Positions 46,918 through 55,739 of a stretch of DNA of 64,000 bases are shown piece after piece (the first letter of the stretch is position 1; each line of letters opens with the position of its first letter). The notes beneath the pieces are model-generated. The model searched no databases. It saw only the letters and a program-made list of their open reading frames with translations, and was not told the DNA's origin. The stretch lies in NCBI RefSeq assembly GCF_009659535.1, contig NZ_VJZZ01000011.1, positions 206,023-270,022 on the forward strand. The letters are read 5' to 3'. Position numbers and translations under genes: made by a program. This DNA is from Aggregicoccus sp. 17bor-14. GTDB taxonomy: Bacteria > Myxococcota > Myxococcia > Myxococcales > Myxococcaceae.

Positions 46918-48600
46918 ATGACCACCGACACCCGCGCCCCCGCCGAGCAGGCGCTGCAGGCCTCCCGCTTCCGCCTCTTCACGCTGTGGCTCGGCCCCCT
47001 GTGCGGGCTGTTCACGGTGCTGTACCTGGTGGCGGCGCTGGCGCTCGGCGCGCCGCGCTTCCTTGCCGCGAGCCTGCTCGCGCTGCTGCTCGGGCTCTCG
47101 TGCGCGGTGGGGCACGTGTGCGCCCGCCAGGGGCGGCTGGAGGCGGCGGCGTGGGCGGTGGGCGGCACGCTGCTCGCGGTGGCCTTCCTCTTCAGCCTGG
47201 TGCTGCCCTACGCCTACCCCACGCTGGTGGTGATGCCGGTGGCGGCGATGGCGCTCGTGCTGCCCTACCTGCAGGGCCTGTCGCTGCGGCGCTTCGCGGC
47301 GTGCGCGGCGGCGGCCTCGCTGGGCAGCGCTGCGGCAGGGCTGGGGCTGCGCACGGCCTCGGGAATTCCGGCGGAGCTCGAGCGCCTCTTCGTGCTGGCC
47401 ACGCTCGCCATCGCGGTGAGCCTCACGCTGCTCGCCCTCTGGCAGTTCAGCTCGCGGCTGCGCGAGCTGCTCGAGCGCGTGCGCGAAGCGGACACACGCA
47501 AGAGCGACTTCGTGGCGGTGCTCTCGCACGAGCTGCGCAACCCCCTCGCCTCCATCCGCACCGCGGCGGCGCTGCTCTCGCGGCCGCTTCCCAACGGGCT
47601 CACCGCGCCCCTCGCCACGGCGCAGGCAGAGCTCGTGGAGCGCGAGGCTGCGCACATGGCGCGGCTGCTCGAGGACCTGCTGGACACGGCGCGCCTGGGC
47701 CGCGGAGAGCTGGTGCTGCGCCCCGAGCCCGTGGCCGTGGCGGAGCTGCTCGCGCGCGCCGCCGAGCTGGTGCGCCCCGCGCTCGCCGCGCGCGGCGGCA
47801 CGCTGCAGGTGGACGCGGGCCCGCCGGGGCTCGGCGTGCACGGAGACCCGGTGCGCCTGGTGCAGGTGCTGAGCAACCTGCTGCACAACGCGGTGAAGTA
47901 CTCGCCGGACGGGGCGCGCATCGGGCTGACTGCGCGGCAGGTGGGCGGGGACGTCGAGCTCGAGGTGCGCGACGCGGGCCAGGGCGTGGAGGCGCAGGAC
48001 CAGGCGCGCATCTTCGAGCCCTTCGCCCAGGGCGGAGACCCCCTCACCCGCAGCGGCGGGGGCTTGGGCCTCGGGCTCGCGCTGGTGCGCCAGCTCGTGG
48101 CCCTGCACCACGGCAGCGTGCGGGTGCACAGCGCGGGGAGGGGACAGGGCTCCACCTTCACCGTGCGCTTGCCCGCGCTCGCCGAGGCCGTCATGCATGC
48201 GCCCGAGGCCGCAGCGCCCGCGCCTTCGCCGCAGGAGCAGGGCGCACGCGTGCTGGTGGTGGACGACAACGTGAACGCCGCGCGCAGCCTCTCGCTCCTG
48301 CTCAAGCTCTCGGGCTACCAGGTGGAGGTGGCCCACGACGGGCCCAGCGCGCTGGTGCGCGCGCGCGAGTGGCAGCCCACGCACGTGGTGATGGACATCG
48401 GCATGCCGCAGATGGACGGCTACGCCGTGGCGCAGCAGCTGCGCGCACAGCCCGCGCTCGCCGGCGTGCGCCTCTTCGCGCTCACCGGCTACGGGCAGGA
48501 GGAGCACCGCGAGCGCGCACGCTCCGTGGGCTTCGAGGAGCACTTCACCAAGCCGGTGAGCCCCGAGCTGCTGCTGCGCGCGCTGGCGTCGAACGCCTGA
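46918..48600 (+). CDS. Hybrid histidine kinase with membrane sensor
   Basis: 560 residues. Five to six N-terminal membrane helices (about 20-180) come first, then HisKA with LSHELRNPLAS (phospho-His204) and an ATPase domain with N box NLLHNAVKYS and G boxes DAGQGV and GLGLGLAL. A C-terminal receiver follows with phospho-Asp493 in VMDIGMPQMDG and a TKP lysine. No extracytoplasmic sensing domain is visible, so the signal is probably sensed in the membrane. No separate output regulator is adjacent, which suggests phosphorelay to a distant protein. An upstream in-frame ATG at 46879 is possible but lacks a spaced ribosome site. Confidence 0.9.
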   Translation: MTTDTRAPAEQALQASRFRLFTLWLGPLCGLFTVLYLVAALALGAPRFLAASLLALLLGLSCAVGHVCARQGRLEAAAWAVGGTLLAVAFLFSLVLPYAYPTLVVMPVAAMALVLPYLQGLSLRRFAACAAAASLGSAAAGLGLRTASGIPAELERLFVLATLAIAVSLTLLALWQFSSRLRELLERVREADTRKSDFVAVLSHELRNPLASIRTAAALLSRPLPNGLTAPLATAQAELVEREAAHMARLLEDLLDTARLGRGELVLRPEPVAVAELLARAAELVRPALAARGGTLQVDAGPPGLGVHGDPVRLVQVLSNLLHNAVKYSPDGARIGLTARQVGGDVELEVRDAGQGVEAQDQARIFEPFAQGGDPLTRSGGGLGLGLALVRQLVALHHGSVRVHSAGRGQGSTFTVRLPALAEAVMHAPEAAAPAPSPQEQGARVLVVDDNVNAARSLSLLLKLSGYQVEVAHDGPSALVRAREWQPTHVVMDIGMPQMDGYAVAQQLRAQPALAGVRLFALTGYGQEEHRERARSVGFEEHFTKPVSPELLLRALASNA

Positions 48601-48608
48601 GCGGCGCG

Positions 48609-49577
48609 CTAGCCCTGGGGTGCCGCTTCCCCGGACGGCTCGGAGGGCAGCGTGAGCCCGTGGCGCTCCAGGCTCGCGCGCAGCTCCGCGGGCAGGGGGC
48701 TGTGCACCCAGAGGGGCTGGCCGCTCGTCGGGTGGGTGACGCCGAGCGCGCGCGCGTGCAGGAAGAAGCGCCCGAGCTCGGGCTCCGCGCGCCCGCCGTA
48801 CAGCGCATCGCCCACCAGCGGCGCGCCCACGGCGGCGAGGTGCGCGCGGACCTGGTGCAGCACGCCGGTGAAGATGCGCACCTCCACCAGGCTGTACTCG
48901 CCCTCGCGCGCGAGCACGCGGAAGCGCGAGTGCGCCTCGCGCGCGTCCGGGCCGCCTTCCGCCGCGGGCTCCACGCGGTCCGGGTGGCGGGGGTGGTGGC
49001 GCAGGGGCAGCTCGATGTCGCCCTCGTCCCCGAGCGGCCCCGTCACCAGCGCAAGGTAGCGCTTGTCCACGTCGCGCCCGCTGAAGGCCTGGCGCATCGC
49101 CTCCCACGCCTCGCGCGAGCGCGCGGCGAGCAGCACGCCGCTGGTCTCCACGTCCAGGCGGTGGCACAGCCCGCCCTCGCGCGGGTCGGTCGAGGCGCTC
49201 GCGCACTCGGGGTAGCGCGCGACGAGCGCGTTGGCCACCGTGCCCGTCTCCCCGGGCTGCAGCGGATGGCTGGGGCGGCCCGCAGGCTTGTCCACGAAGA
49301 CGAGCGCCGCGTCCTCGTGCAGCACGGAGAGCGCGAAGGAGGTGGCGTCCGCCACGGCCTCGCGCTTGTGCTCCTCCACGGTGACGCGCACCGCCTGGCC
49401 GGCCTCCACCAGCTGGCCCTTCTTCGCGCTGCGCCCGTTCACCCGGATGGCGCCCTCGTCGAAGAGGCGCTTGAGGCGCGCGCGGGACAGGCCCAGCGCG
49501 TCCCCCACGAACAGGTCCAACCGCGTGCCGGCCTTCTCGGCGGGCACGCTCAACTCGTGCGTCGTCTCGTCGCTCAC
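48609..49577 (-). CDS. RluA/RluD-family pseudouridine synthase
   Basis: A 322-residue RNA-modifying enzyme with an N-terminal S4 domain (about 17-75: TRLDLFVGDALGLSRARLKRL) and a catalytic domain with HRLDVETSGVLL, whose Asp is the catalytic residue. GVLHQVRAHLAAVG is the later RluA block. It is probably for 23S rRNA, as in RluD. It starts 10 bases after the Ser/Thr kinase stop and is likely co-transcribed. Confidence 0.9.
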   Translation of the reverse strand: MSDETTHELSVPAEKAGTRLDLFVGDALGLSRARLKRLFDEGAIRVNGRSAKKGQLVEAGQAVRVTVEEHKREAVADATSFALSVLHEDAALVFVDKPAGRPSHPLQPGETGTVANALVARYPECASASTDPREGGLCHRLDVETSGVLLAARSREAWEAMRQAFSGRDVDKRYLALVTGPLGDEGDIELPLRHHPRHPDRVEPAAEGGPDAREAHSRFRVLAREGEYSLVEVRIFTGVLHQVRAHLAAVGAPLVGDALYGGRAEPELGRFFLHARALGVTHPTSGQPLWVHSPLPAELRASLERHGLTLPSEPSGEAAPQG

Positions 49578-49587
49578 GGCGCTTCCC

Positions 49588-50775
49588 TTACTCCGAAAGC
49601 GCCTCGAGCACCTCCTCCGCGGTCTGGTACCGGTCGTCCGGCTCCTTGCGCATGAGGCGGTGGGCCACGCGGGCGAGCTGCACGTCGCCCCGGAGGTTGA
49701 GGGCGAGCAGGGGCACGGGCTCCGTCTCCAGCACCTTCTGCCACAGCTCGTAGGGGGTCTTCGCGTCGAAGGGGGGCTGGCCGCTGAGCAGCTCGTAGAG
49801 GATGACCCCCAGGCTGTAGAGGTCCGCGCGCGCGTCCAATTGCTCGCCGAGGATCTGCTCCGGAGCCATGTACCGGAAGGTGCCCACCAGGCGGCCGTCC
49901 GCCGTCACCTGCGCGTCGTCCGCGAGGAACTTGGCGAGCCCGAAGTCCATCAGCCGCACCTGCCGGTCCTCGTCCACCATGATGTTGGAGGGCTTGAGGT
50001 CGCGGTGCACGAGGCCGCGCTGGTGGATGTAGGCGAGCGCCTCGCACAGCTGCAGCATGGAGTCCTTCAGCCGGCCCACGCGCTCGGGGCGGTTGAGCTC
50101 CTGCAGGTCCGCGCCGCCTGCGCGGCCCGCGTGCGCGGCGGCGTCCGCCCCCACCAGGCTCACGTCCGGGGGCAGCACGAAGGCGCCCGAGTCCCCGCGC
50201 GTGTCCGGCTCCTCCATCGCGCGGGCGAAGGCGCGCAGGGACTCCGGGCCGGAGACCTCCTCACTGGGGGACTCCTCGCCGAAGGCGGCGAGCCCGAAGG
50301 TGCCGTCGTGCGACACGTCCTCCGAGAGCGAGAGCTCGTCCGAGTCGTCGGAGGCGAAGGCCTCCGGGTCGCGAAGCGCGCGCAGGTCCAGGCGGGGCCC
50401 CTCCTGCCAGCGGGGGACATGGTGAGAGCCGGAGCCGGAGCCGGAGGCCGAGGGGGAGAGGAGATCCTCTCCGCGCAGCGAGAGGTAGTGGCGCAGCGTG
50501 AGCCCCTCGATGAGCTCCATGGCCAGGTAGGGGTAGCCCTGGTACACGCCGGTGTCGAAGACCTTCACCACGTTGGGGTGGGCCAGGTCCGCCAGCGTCT
50601 CGAACTCGCGGGCGAGCCGCCGCGCCGCGCGCGGGTCCAGCGCCGGCCCCGCCGAGAGCAGCTTGAGCGCCACGGCCTCGTTGTTGCGCCGGTCCACCGC
50701 CCGATAGACGGTGCCGGCGCCGCCAGCGCCAAGCGTGTCGAGGACGCGGTAGGGACCGATCACCTTCGGAGGCAT
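49588..50775 (-). CDS. Ser/Thr protein kinase with large acidic insert
   Basis: A 395-residue Hanks-type kinase. It has the Gly loop [11 protein letters not shown], Lys38 (VALKLL), catalytic HRDLKPSN (Asp259), DFG at 277-279 and APEQ. It ends soon after the C-lobe, with no membrane segment or sensor. Between the hinge region and helix E an insert of about 130 residues (roughly 102-232), rich in Asp, Glu and Ser, interrupts the fold. It may be a docking or autoregulatory loop with many phosphorylatable Ser. Confidence 0.92.
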   Translation of the reverse strand: MPPKVIGPYRVLDTLGAGGAGTVYRAVDRRNNEAVALKLLSAGPALDPRAARRLAREFETLADLAHPNVVKVFDTGVYQGYPYLAMELIEGLTLRHYLSLRGEDLLSPSASGSGSGSHHVPRWQEGPRLDLRALRDPEAFASDDSDELSLSEDVSHDGTFGLAAFGEESPSEEVSGPESLRAFARAMEEPDTRGDSGAFVLPPDVSLVGADAAAHAGRAGGADLQELNRPERVGRLKDSMLQLCEALAYIHQRGLVHRDLKPSNIMVDEDRQVRLMDFGLAKFLADDAQVTADGRLVGTFRYMAPEQILGEQLDARADLYSLGVILYELLSGQPPFDAKTPYELWQKVLETEPVPLLALNLRGDVQLARVAHRLMRKEPDDRYQTAEEVLEALSE

Positions 50776-50786
50776 GGAAGGCTCAG

Positions 50787-50816
50787 ATGTTAGGGACCGG
50801 CTCGCGCGAGGGTCAA
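50787..50816 (-). promoter_or_regulatory. Probable promoter of the Ser/Thr kinase gene
   Basis: On the minus strand TTGACC (50816-50811) and TAACAT (50792-50787) are separated by 18 bases. Transcription would start only about five bases before the ATG at 50775, implying an almost leaderless mRNA. Confidence 0.45.
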
Positions 50817-51030
50817 ACTCCCTGACACAGCGTGCGGGCGGCCGATTGGGGAATCAGCAGGATTTCACACCCGGTCCGGGCTGTCATGGGGCCGGGGTAG
50901 GGGGCGCGGGGGCCCGGCCGGGGAGCGGGCCGCCAGCAGTCCGCCGGCGCACGCCCGGGGTGCGGGCGGGGAGGTCCCTGAAAACAGGGCGTGGACGCGG
51001 CTTTCCCGGGCCTCTATGGTGCGCGGCCTC

Positions 51031-51834
51031 ATGCAACCCCCCCTCGCGCCGGTCCCGGCTCCCACGGCCCTCGAGCTCCAGGTGCGACAGCTCCCGCTGC
51101 CGCGCCACGTGGGCATCATCATGGACGGCAACGGGCGGTGGGCGGAGCTGCGGGGCAAGCCGCGCCTCGAGGGGCACCGCGAGGGCTCGGCGAGCGTGCG
51201 CGAGGTGACGCGGTGCGCGAGGCGGGTGGGGCTCGAGGCGCTCACCCTGTACGCCTTCAGCAGCCAGAACTGGGCCCGGCCGGCCGAAGAGGTGGCGGGG
51301 CTGATGGAGCTCCTGCGCGACTACCTCGAGCGCGAGCGCGCCGAGATCCTCGACAACGGCATCCGGCTCAACGCGATCGGCGAGGTGGACCGGCTGCCGC
51401 GCTACGTGCGCGAGCCGCTCGAGCGCCTGCGCGAGGAGAGCCGCCAGAACACCGGCATGACGCTCACCCTGGCGCTCTCCTACGGCGGGCGCGAGGAGCT
51501 GCTGCACGCGGCGCGCGCGATGGCGCAGGCGGCGGCGCGCGGCGAGGTGGCGCTGGAGCGGCTCGAGCCGCGCGACCTCGAGCGCTTCCTCTGGACGGCG
51601 GAGCTGCCGCCGGTGGACCTCATCGTGCGCACCAGCGGCGAGTACCGGCTGTCCAACTTCCTCCTCTGGCAGGCGGCGTACGCCGAGCTCGTCTTCACGG
51701 ACGCGCTCTGGCCCGACTTCCGGACGGAGGCCTTCCTGCGCACGCTCGCCCAGTACCAGCAGCGCGAGCGGCGCTTCGGGATGACCTCCGCACAGGTGAA
51801 GTGCGAGGAGCCTCCCCAGCGGGCCAAGGCGTGA
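51031..51834 (+). CDS. uppS: Undecaprenyl diphosphate synthase UppS
   Basis: A cis-prenyltransferase making the C55 carrier for peptidoglycan and polysaccharide synthesis. The 267 residues contain HVGIIMDGNGRWAE with the catalytic Asp, LTLYAFSSQNW, LTLALSYGGREEL and DLIVRTSGEYRLSNFLLWQ. The ATG at 51031 is chosen; an in-frame GTG lies five codons upstream. It heads a run with cdsA (GTGA overlap) and rseP. Confidence 0.96.
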   Translation: MQPPLAPVPAPTALELQVRQLPLPRHVGIIMDGNGRWAELRGKPRLEGHREGSASVREVTRCARRVGLEALTLYAFSSQNWARPAEEVAGLMELLRDYLERERAEILDNGIRLNAIGEVDRLPRYVREPLERLREESRQNTGMTLTLALSYGGREELLHAARAMAQAAARGEVALERLEPRDLERFLWTAELPPVDLIVRTSGEYRLSNFLLWQAAYAELVFTDALWPDFRTEAFLRTLAQYQQRERRFGMTSAQVKCEEPPQRAKA

Positions 51835-52661
51835 ACGAGAAGAACAAGAACCTCGTCATCCGGGTGGTCTCGGCCTTCGTGCTGCTGCCCGTCATCCTCT
51901 TCCTGCTCTTCAAGGGCGGCTTCTACAGCGCCGCGCTGCTGGGCTTCGCCGCGGCCGTGTGCGCAGGCGAGTACTACACCATCGTCTACAAGCGGCTGTG
52001 GCCGGCGGCCTGGGTGGGCGCGGCCGTGGCGCTGCTGCTGCCGATGCTGCCCGCGCTCGCGCCGCGCGCGTACGCCGAGGCCGCGTTCTGGCTCGTCGCC
52101 GCCTTCTTCTTCTTCTCGTGGGTGTACCAGCTGCTCGCGGGCGGAGCGCTGCAGGAGGCGCCCACTCGCGCCTCGCACCTGCTCACCGGCTGCCTGTACG
52201 GCGGGGTGGGGATGATGGCGCTCAGCGCGCTGCGGCTGCGCGAGGACGGCTTCTGGTGGGTGTTCGCCGCCCTGGTCATCACCTGGCTCAACGACACCAT
52301 GGCCTACTTCGCCGGGCGCTTCCTCGGGCGGCGCAAGCTCTACCCCGCGGTGAGCCCGAACAAGACGTGGGAGGGCTTCCTCGGCGGGCTGCTGGGCTCG
52401 GTGCTGGGGCTCTTCATCCTGCGCGCCGTGGCCTTCCCGGTGCTCACGGTGGTGGACTGCGCGGTGCTCGGCGTGCTCGGCGGGCTGCTGGGCCCGATGG
52501 GCGACCTGTGCGAGAGCATGCTCAAGCGCGCCTACGGGGTGAAGGACAGCAGCCGGCTCGTGCCGGGCCACGGCGGCATGCTGGACCGCATCGACGCCCT
52601 GCTCTTCAACGCCCCGCTGGTGTTCCTCTACGCGTCCTACGTGCGCGCAGTGCTGAACTAG
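51831..52661 (+). CDS. cdsA: Phosphatidate cytidylyltransferase CdsA
   Basis: Makes CDP-diacylglycerol from phosphatidate and CTP. The 276-residue membrane protein has about eight helices and the signature DTMAYFAGRFLGRRKL...SPNKTWEG, then GDLCESMLKR and DRIDALLFNAP. GTG overlaps the uppS stop. In many bacteria dxr follows; here the next gene is rseP. Confidence 0.95.
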   Translation: MNEKNKNLVIRVVSAFVLLPVILFLLFKGGFYSAALLGFAAAVCAGEYYTIVYKRLWPAAWVGAAVALLLPMLPALAPRAYAEAAFWLVAAFFFFSWVYQLLAGGALQEAPTRASHLLTGCLYGGVGMMALSALRLREDGFWWVFAALVITWLNDTMAYFAGRFLGRRKLYPAVSPNKTWEGFLGGLLGSVLGLFILRAVAFPVLTVVDCAVLGVLGGLLGPMGDLCESMLKRAYGVKDSSRLVPGHGGMLDRIDALLFNAPLVFLYASYVRAVLN

Positions 52662-52735
52662 TCGGGCAGGCACGGCGGCCCCGGGGGCCGCCAAGTGCGT
52701 TGTCCAGGCAGGGGGCCACGGTTACTCTCCTGCCC

Positions 52736-54382
52736 ATGGGGAATCTGGGGTACTTCGTCCTGCTGCTCGGCGTGCTCGTGTTCGTCCACGAGCTGGGCCA
52801 CTTCCTCGTCGCCAAGTGGTGCGGCGTGAAGGTGGTGCGCTTCTCCATCGGCTTCGGCCCCAAGCTGCTCAGCTTCACGCACGGGGAGACCGAGTACCAG
52901 ATCGCGCTGCTGCCCCTGGGCGGCTACGTGAAGATGGTGGGCGAGGCGGCGGTGCAGGGCGGGGAGGAGGAGCTCGCGCCCGGCGACGAGAAGCGCAGCC
53001 TCGCCGCGCAGCCGCCCTGGAAGCGCGTGGCCATCTTCGTGGCGGGCGCGGCCATGAACCTCCTCTTCCCGGTGCTGGTCTACTTCTTCGTCTTCGTGGG
53101 GGCGAGCCAGGCCATCGCGCCGCGCGTGGGCTACGTGTCCCCGGGCCTGCCGGCGGCGAGCGCGGGCGTACGCCCCGGCGACACGGTGCTCGCGATCGAC
53201 GGCGAGCCGGTGCGCTCCTTCCAGGAGGTGCAGAGCAAGCTGCAGTCGCGCTACGAGCGGCCCATCCAGCTGAAGCTCGAGCGCGAGGGGCGCGTGGAGA
53301 CGGTGACCCTCACGCCCGCGAAGACCGAGGGCAGCGACGGCGTGCAGTCCACGCCGCGCGGGATGATCGGCATCATGCCGGTGCGGCTCGCGCCGATGCT
53401 CGGCGTGCCCGAGGGGTCTGCGGCGGCCGCCGCGGGCCTGCGCACCTTCGACCGCGTGCTCTCGGTCAACGGCCAGCGCGTGGCGGACGAGGTGGAGCTC
53501 TCCCGCGTGCTCGAGCGCGCGCAGGGCGAGCTCACCCTGAGCGTGCAGCGCATGGCGCGGGTGGAGGTGGGGCCGGTGACGGGGCGCGTGCCCTCGGTCG
53601 AGACCGTGAAGCTCGCGCGTCAGCCCGGACAGGGCTACGCGGCGCTGGGGGCGGAGAGCGCCGAGCTCTACGTGGCGGCGGTGGCCCCGGGCTCCAGCGC
53701 GGCGAAGGCGGGGCTGAAGGTGGGCGACCGCCTCGTCTCCTTCAACGGCAAGCCGCTGGAGACCTTCCTCCAGCTGCAGACGGCGCTCAGCGGGCTCAAG
53801 GAGCAGCCCTTCTCGCTCGCGTGGCGCACGGGCGCTGACGAGCGCACGGCGCAGCTGCAGCAGGCCTACCTCACGGAGAAGGACGAGCTGGGCAACGAGT
53901 CGCGCGCGCTGGTGCTCGGCGTGAGCTCGCGGCTCGCCCTGCCCAGCGCCACCGTGGAGCCCGAGCGCGTCACGCTGCACACCGGCCCCGCCGAGGCGCT
54001 GGGCCAGGCGCTGCAGGTGGTGCCGCGCATCACCGGCCAGCTCATCGGCGTGCTGGGCGGGCTCATCACGGGCTCGGTGCCGCTGAGCAACGTGAGCGGT
54101 CCGCTGATGATGTACGAGCTGGCCGGCAAGACGGCCGCGCAGGGCATGGACAGCTTCCTGCACCTGATGGCGGTCATCTCCATCAACCTCGGCGTGATGA
54201 ACCTGCTGCCCATCCCCATCCTGGACGGCTTCCACATCCTCGCGGCCGTCTGGGAGGGCGTGCGCCGCCGGCCCATCCCGGCGCGGGCGCGCGAGGTGGC
54301 CAACATGGTCGGGCTCGCGATGTTGATCATGCTCATGGTCCTGGCCTTCGCGAACGACGGCAAGCGGATGCTCGGGCTCTAG
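52736..54382 (+). CDS. rseP: Site-2 protease RseP with three PDZ domains
   Basis: An intramembrane metalloprotease that cuts anti-sigma factors or other membrane-bound regulators. Zn-binding HELGH is at 18-22 in the first helix and the second Zn ligand motif NLLPIPILDG ends at 498. Three PDZ-like units are visible between (about 124-200, 212-275 and 315-375: ASAGVRPGDTVLAIDGEPV, AAGLRTFDRVLSVNGQRV, KAGLKVGDRLVSFNGKPL). E. coli RseP has two, and this protein is about 100 residues longer. The PDZs gate substrate access. A second, shorter site-2 protease lies at 61749-62891. Confidence 0.94.
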   Translation: MGNLGYFVLLLGVLVFVHELGHFLVAKWCGVKVVRFSIGFGPKLLSFTHGETEYQIALLPLGGYVKMVGEAAVQGGEEELAPGDEKRSLAAQPPWKRVAIFVAGAAMNLLFPVLVYFFVFVGASQAIAPRVGYVSPGLPAASAGVRPGDTVLAIDGEPVRSFQEVQSKLQSRYERPIQLKLEREGRVETVTLTPAKTEGSDGVQSTPRGMIGIMPVRLAPMLGVPEGSAAAAAGLRTFDRVLSVNGQRVADEVELSRVLERAQGELTLSVQRMARVEVGPVTGRVPSVETVKLARQPGQGYAALGAESAELYVAAVAPGSSAAKAGLKVGDRLVSFNGKPLETFLQLQTALSGLKEQPFSLAWRTGADERTAQLQQAYLTEKDELGNESRALVLGVSSRLALPSATVEPERVTLHTGPAEALGQALQVVPRITGQLIGVLGGLITGSVPLSNVSGPLMMYELAGKTAAQGMDSFLHLMAVISINLGVMNLLPIPILDGFHILAAVWEGVRRRPIPARAREVANMVGLAMLIMLMVLAFANDGKRMLGL

Positions 54383-54415
54383 TTGCCCGGGCCTCGGACG
54401 AGAGGAGCAGTGCCC

Positions 54416-54919
54416 ATGCACGCAGCCCGCTCCCTGTTGGTCGCAGCGCTCCTCGCCGGGCTCGCGGCCTGCGCGCCGCGCGCGGCGAAGCCGGACACGC
54501 GCGAGCCGCCGCCGGTGGCGAGCCGTCCGCCCGCGCCCGCGCCCCCTCCGCGTCCCGCGCCTCGCCCCGAGGTGAAGGGCTACCTGGGCGAGGGGCTCGC
54601 GTCCTTCTACGGGCCCGGCCTGCACGGGCGCCCCACGGCGAGCGGCGAGCGCTTCAACCAGCACGCCCTCACGGCCGCGCACCGCAAGCTGGCCTTCGGC
54701 ACCTGCCTGCACGTGGTGAACATGGAGAACGGCCGCAAGGTGAACGTGCGCGTCAACGACCGCGGCCCGTACGTGGAGGGGCGCATCATCGACGTGTCCC
54801 ACGCGGCCGCAGTGCGGCTCGGGATGCTCGACAAGGGCGTGAGTCGCGTGCGGCTGTACCGCTGCGAGAACGCGCCGCAGGACGCAAAGGCGTCGCGCGC
54901 CAGCGCCCGGGCGGGGTAG
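54416..54919 (+). CDS. rlpA: RlpA-like lipoprotein, septal lytic transglycosylase fold
   Basis: A 167-residue protein with a lipobox (LAAC, Cys near 19), a Pro-rich linker and a double-psi beta-barrel (about 57-155: ASFYGPGLHGRPTASGERFN, VRVNDRGPYV with the catalytic-type Asp, IIDVSHAAA). It lacks the SPOR domain found in Pseudomonas and E. coli RlpA, so septal targeting must be different. It starts with ATG after AGAGGAG. Confidence 0.9.
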   Translation: MHAARSLLVAALLAGLAACAPRAAKPDTREPPPVASRPPAPAPPPRPAPRPEVKGYLGEGLASFYGPGLHGRPTASGERFNQHALTAAHRKLAFGTCLHVVNMENGRKVNVRVNDRGPYVEGRIIDVSHAAAVRLGMLDKGVSRVRLYRCENAPQDAKASRASARAG

Positions 54920-54932
54920 AGAGGCGCCCACC

Positions 54933-55670
54933 ATGCTCCTCGCGCTCGACACCTCCACGCTCACGCTCTCGCTCGCGCTCGCCGAGCGCCTGCCGGACGG
55001 GGGCCTGCGCACGCTCGAGCACCACGTGGTGGGCCCGCCGCACAAGCAGAGCGAGGTGCTGCCCGGCGTCATCGGCGAGCTGCTCGCGCGCCACGGCGTG
55101 AAGCTCTCCGCGCTCGAGGGGCTGGTGGTGGGGCTGGGGCCGGGCTCCTTCACCGGCCTGCGCATCGGGCTCTCCGCCGCGAAGGCGCTCGCGTACGCGG
55201 CGGGGCTGAAGCTCGTCGGAGCCTCCTCGCTCGCGGCGCTCGCGCTGGAGGGGCCCGAGGGCGTGCCGCTCTACTGCCTCGCGGTGGCGCGCAAGGACGA
55301 CCTCTACCTCGGGCGCTACCTGCGCACGGGCCGGCAGGTGGAGGCGCTCGCGCCCGAGGACGCCTTCAGCCCCGAGGAGATTGCCCGGCAGCTGCTCGCG
55401 GAGCCCCGGGCGCTCGCGCTGGGCCCCGCGCTCGCGGACTACCGCGCGGCGCTCGAGGCCCACGGCGTGCCCGCGGAGCGGCTCCTCTCCGGGCCCCTGT
55501 TCCCCTCGGCGGTGGCGCTCGCGGAGCTCGCGAAGCTCCCCGAGACGCAGGCCATGGAGGCGGTGTTCGCACTGGAGCCGCACTACGTGCGCACCTCGGG
55601 CGCCGAGCGCAACCCGGCCTTCCCGCCGCTGCCGGGCCCCGAGCCCACGAGCCGCCTCAAAGAGGACTGA
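54933..55670 (+). CDS. tsaB: tRNA t6A synthesis protein TsaB
   Basis: A partner of TsaD in threonylcarbamoyl-adenosine formation at tRNA position 37. The 245 residues start LLALDTSTLTLSLAL and contain GLGPGSFTGLRIGLSAAKALA, the hallmark of the YeaZ family. It has the ASKHA fold without the TsaD metal site, as expected. It lies 13 bases after rlpA. Confidence 0.94.
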   Translation: MLLALDTSTLTLSLALAERLPDGGLRTLEHHVVGPPHKQSEVLPGVIGELLARHGVKLSALEGLVVGLGPGSFTGLRIGLSAAKALAYAAGLKLVGASSLAALALEGPEGVPLYCLAVARKDDLYLGRYLRTGRQVEALAPEDAFSPEEIARQLLAEPRALALGPALADYRAALEAHGVPAERLLSGPLFPSAVALAELAKLPETQAMEAVFALEPHYVRTSGAERNPAFPPLPGPEPTSRLKED

Positions 55671-55739
55671 CTCGCCGTCGGGGGAGGGCGCCTGACGAAG
55701 CCGTGGCTCCCCGTGCCCTGCTGGCGTAAAGGAACCCCC

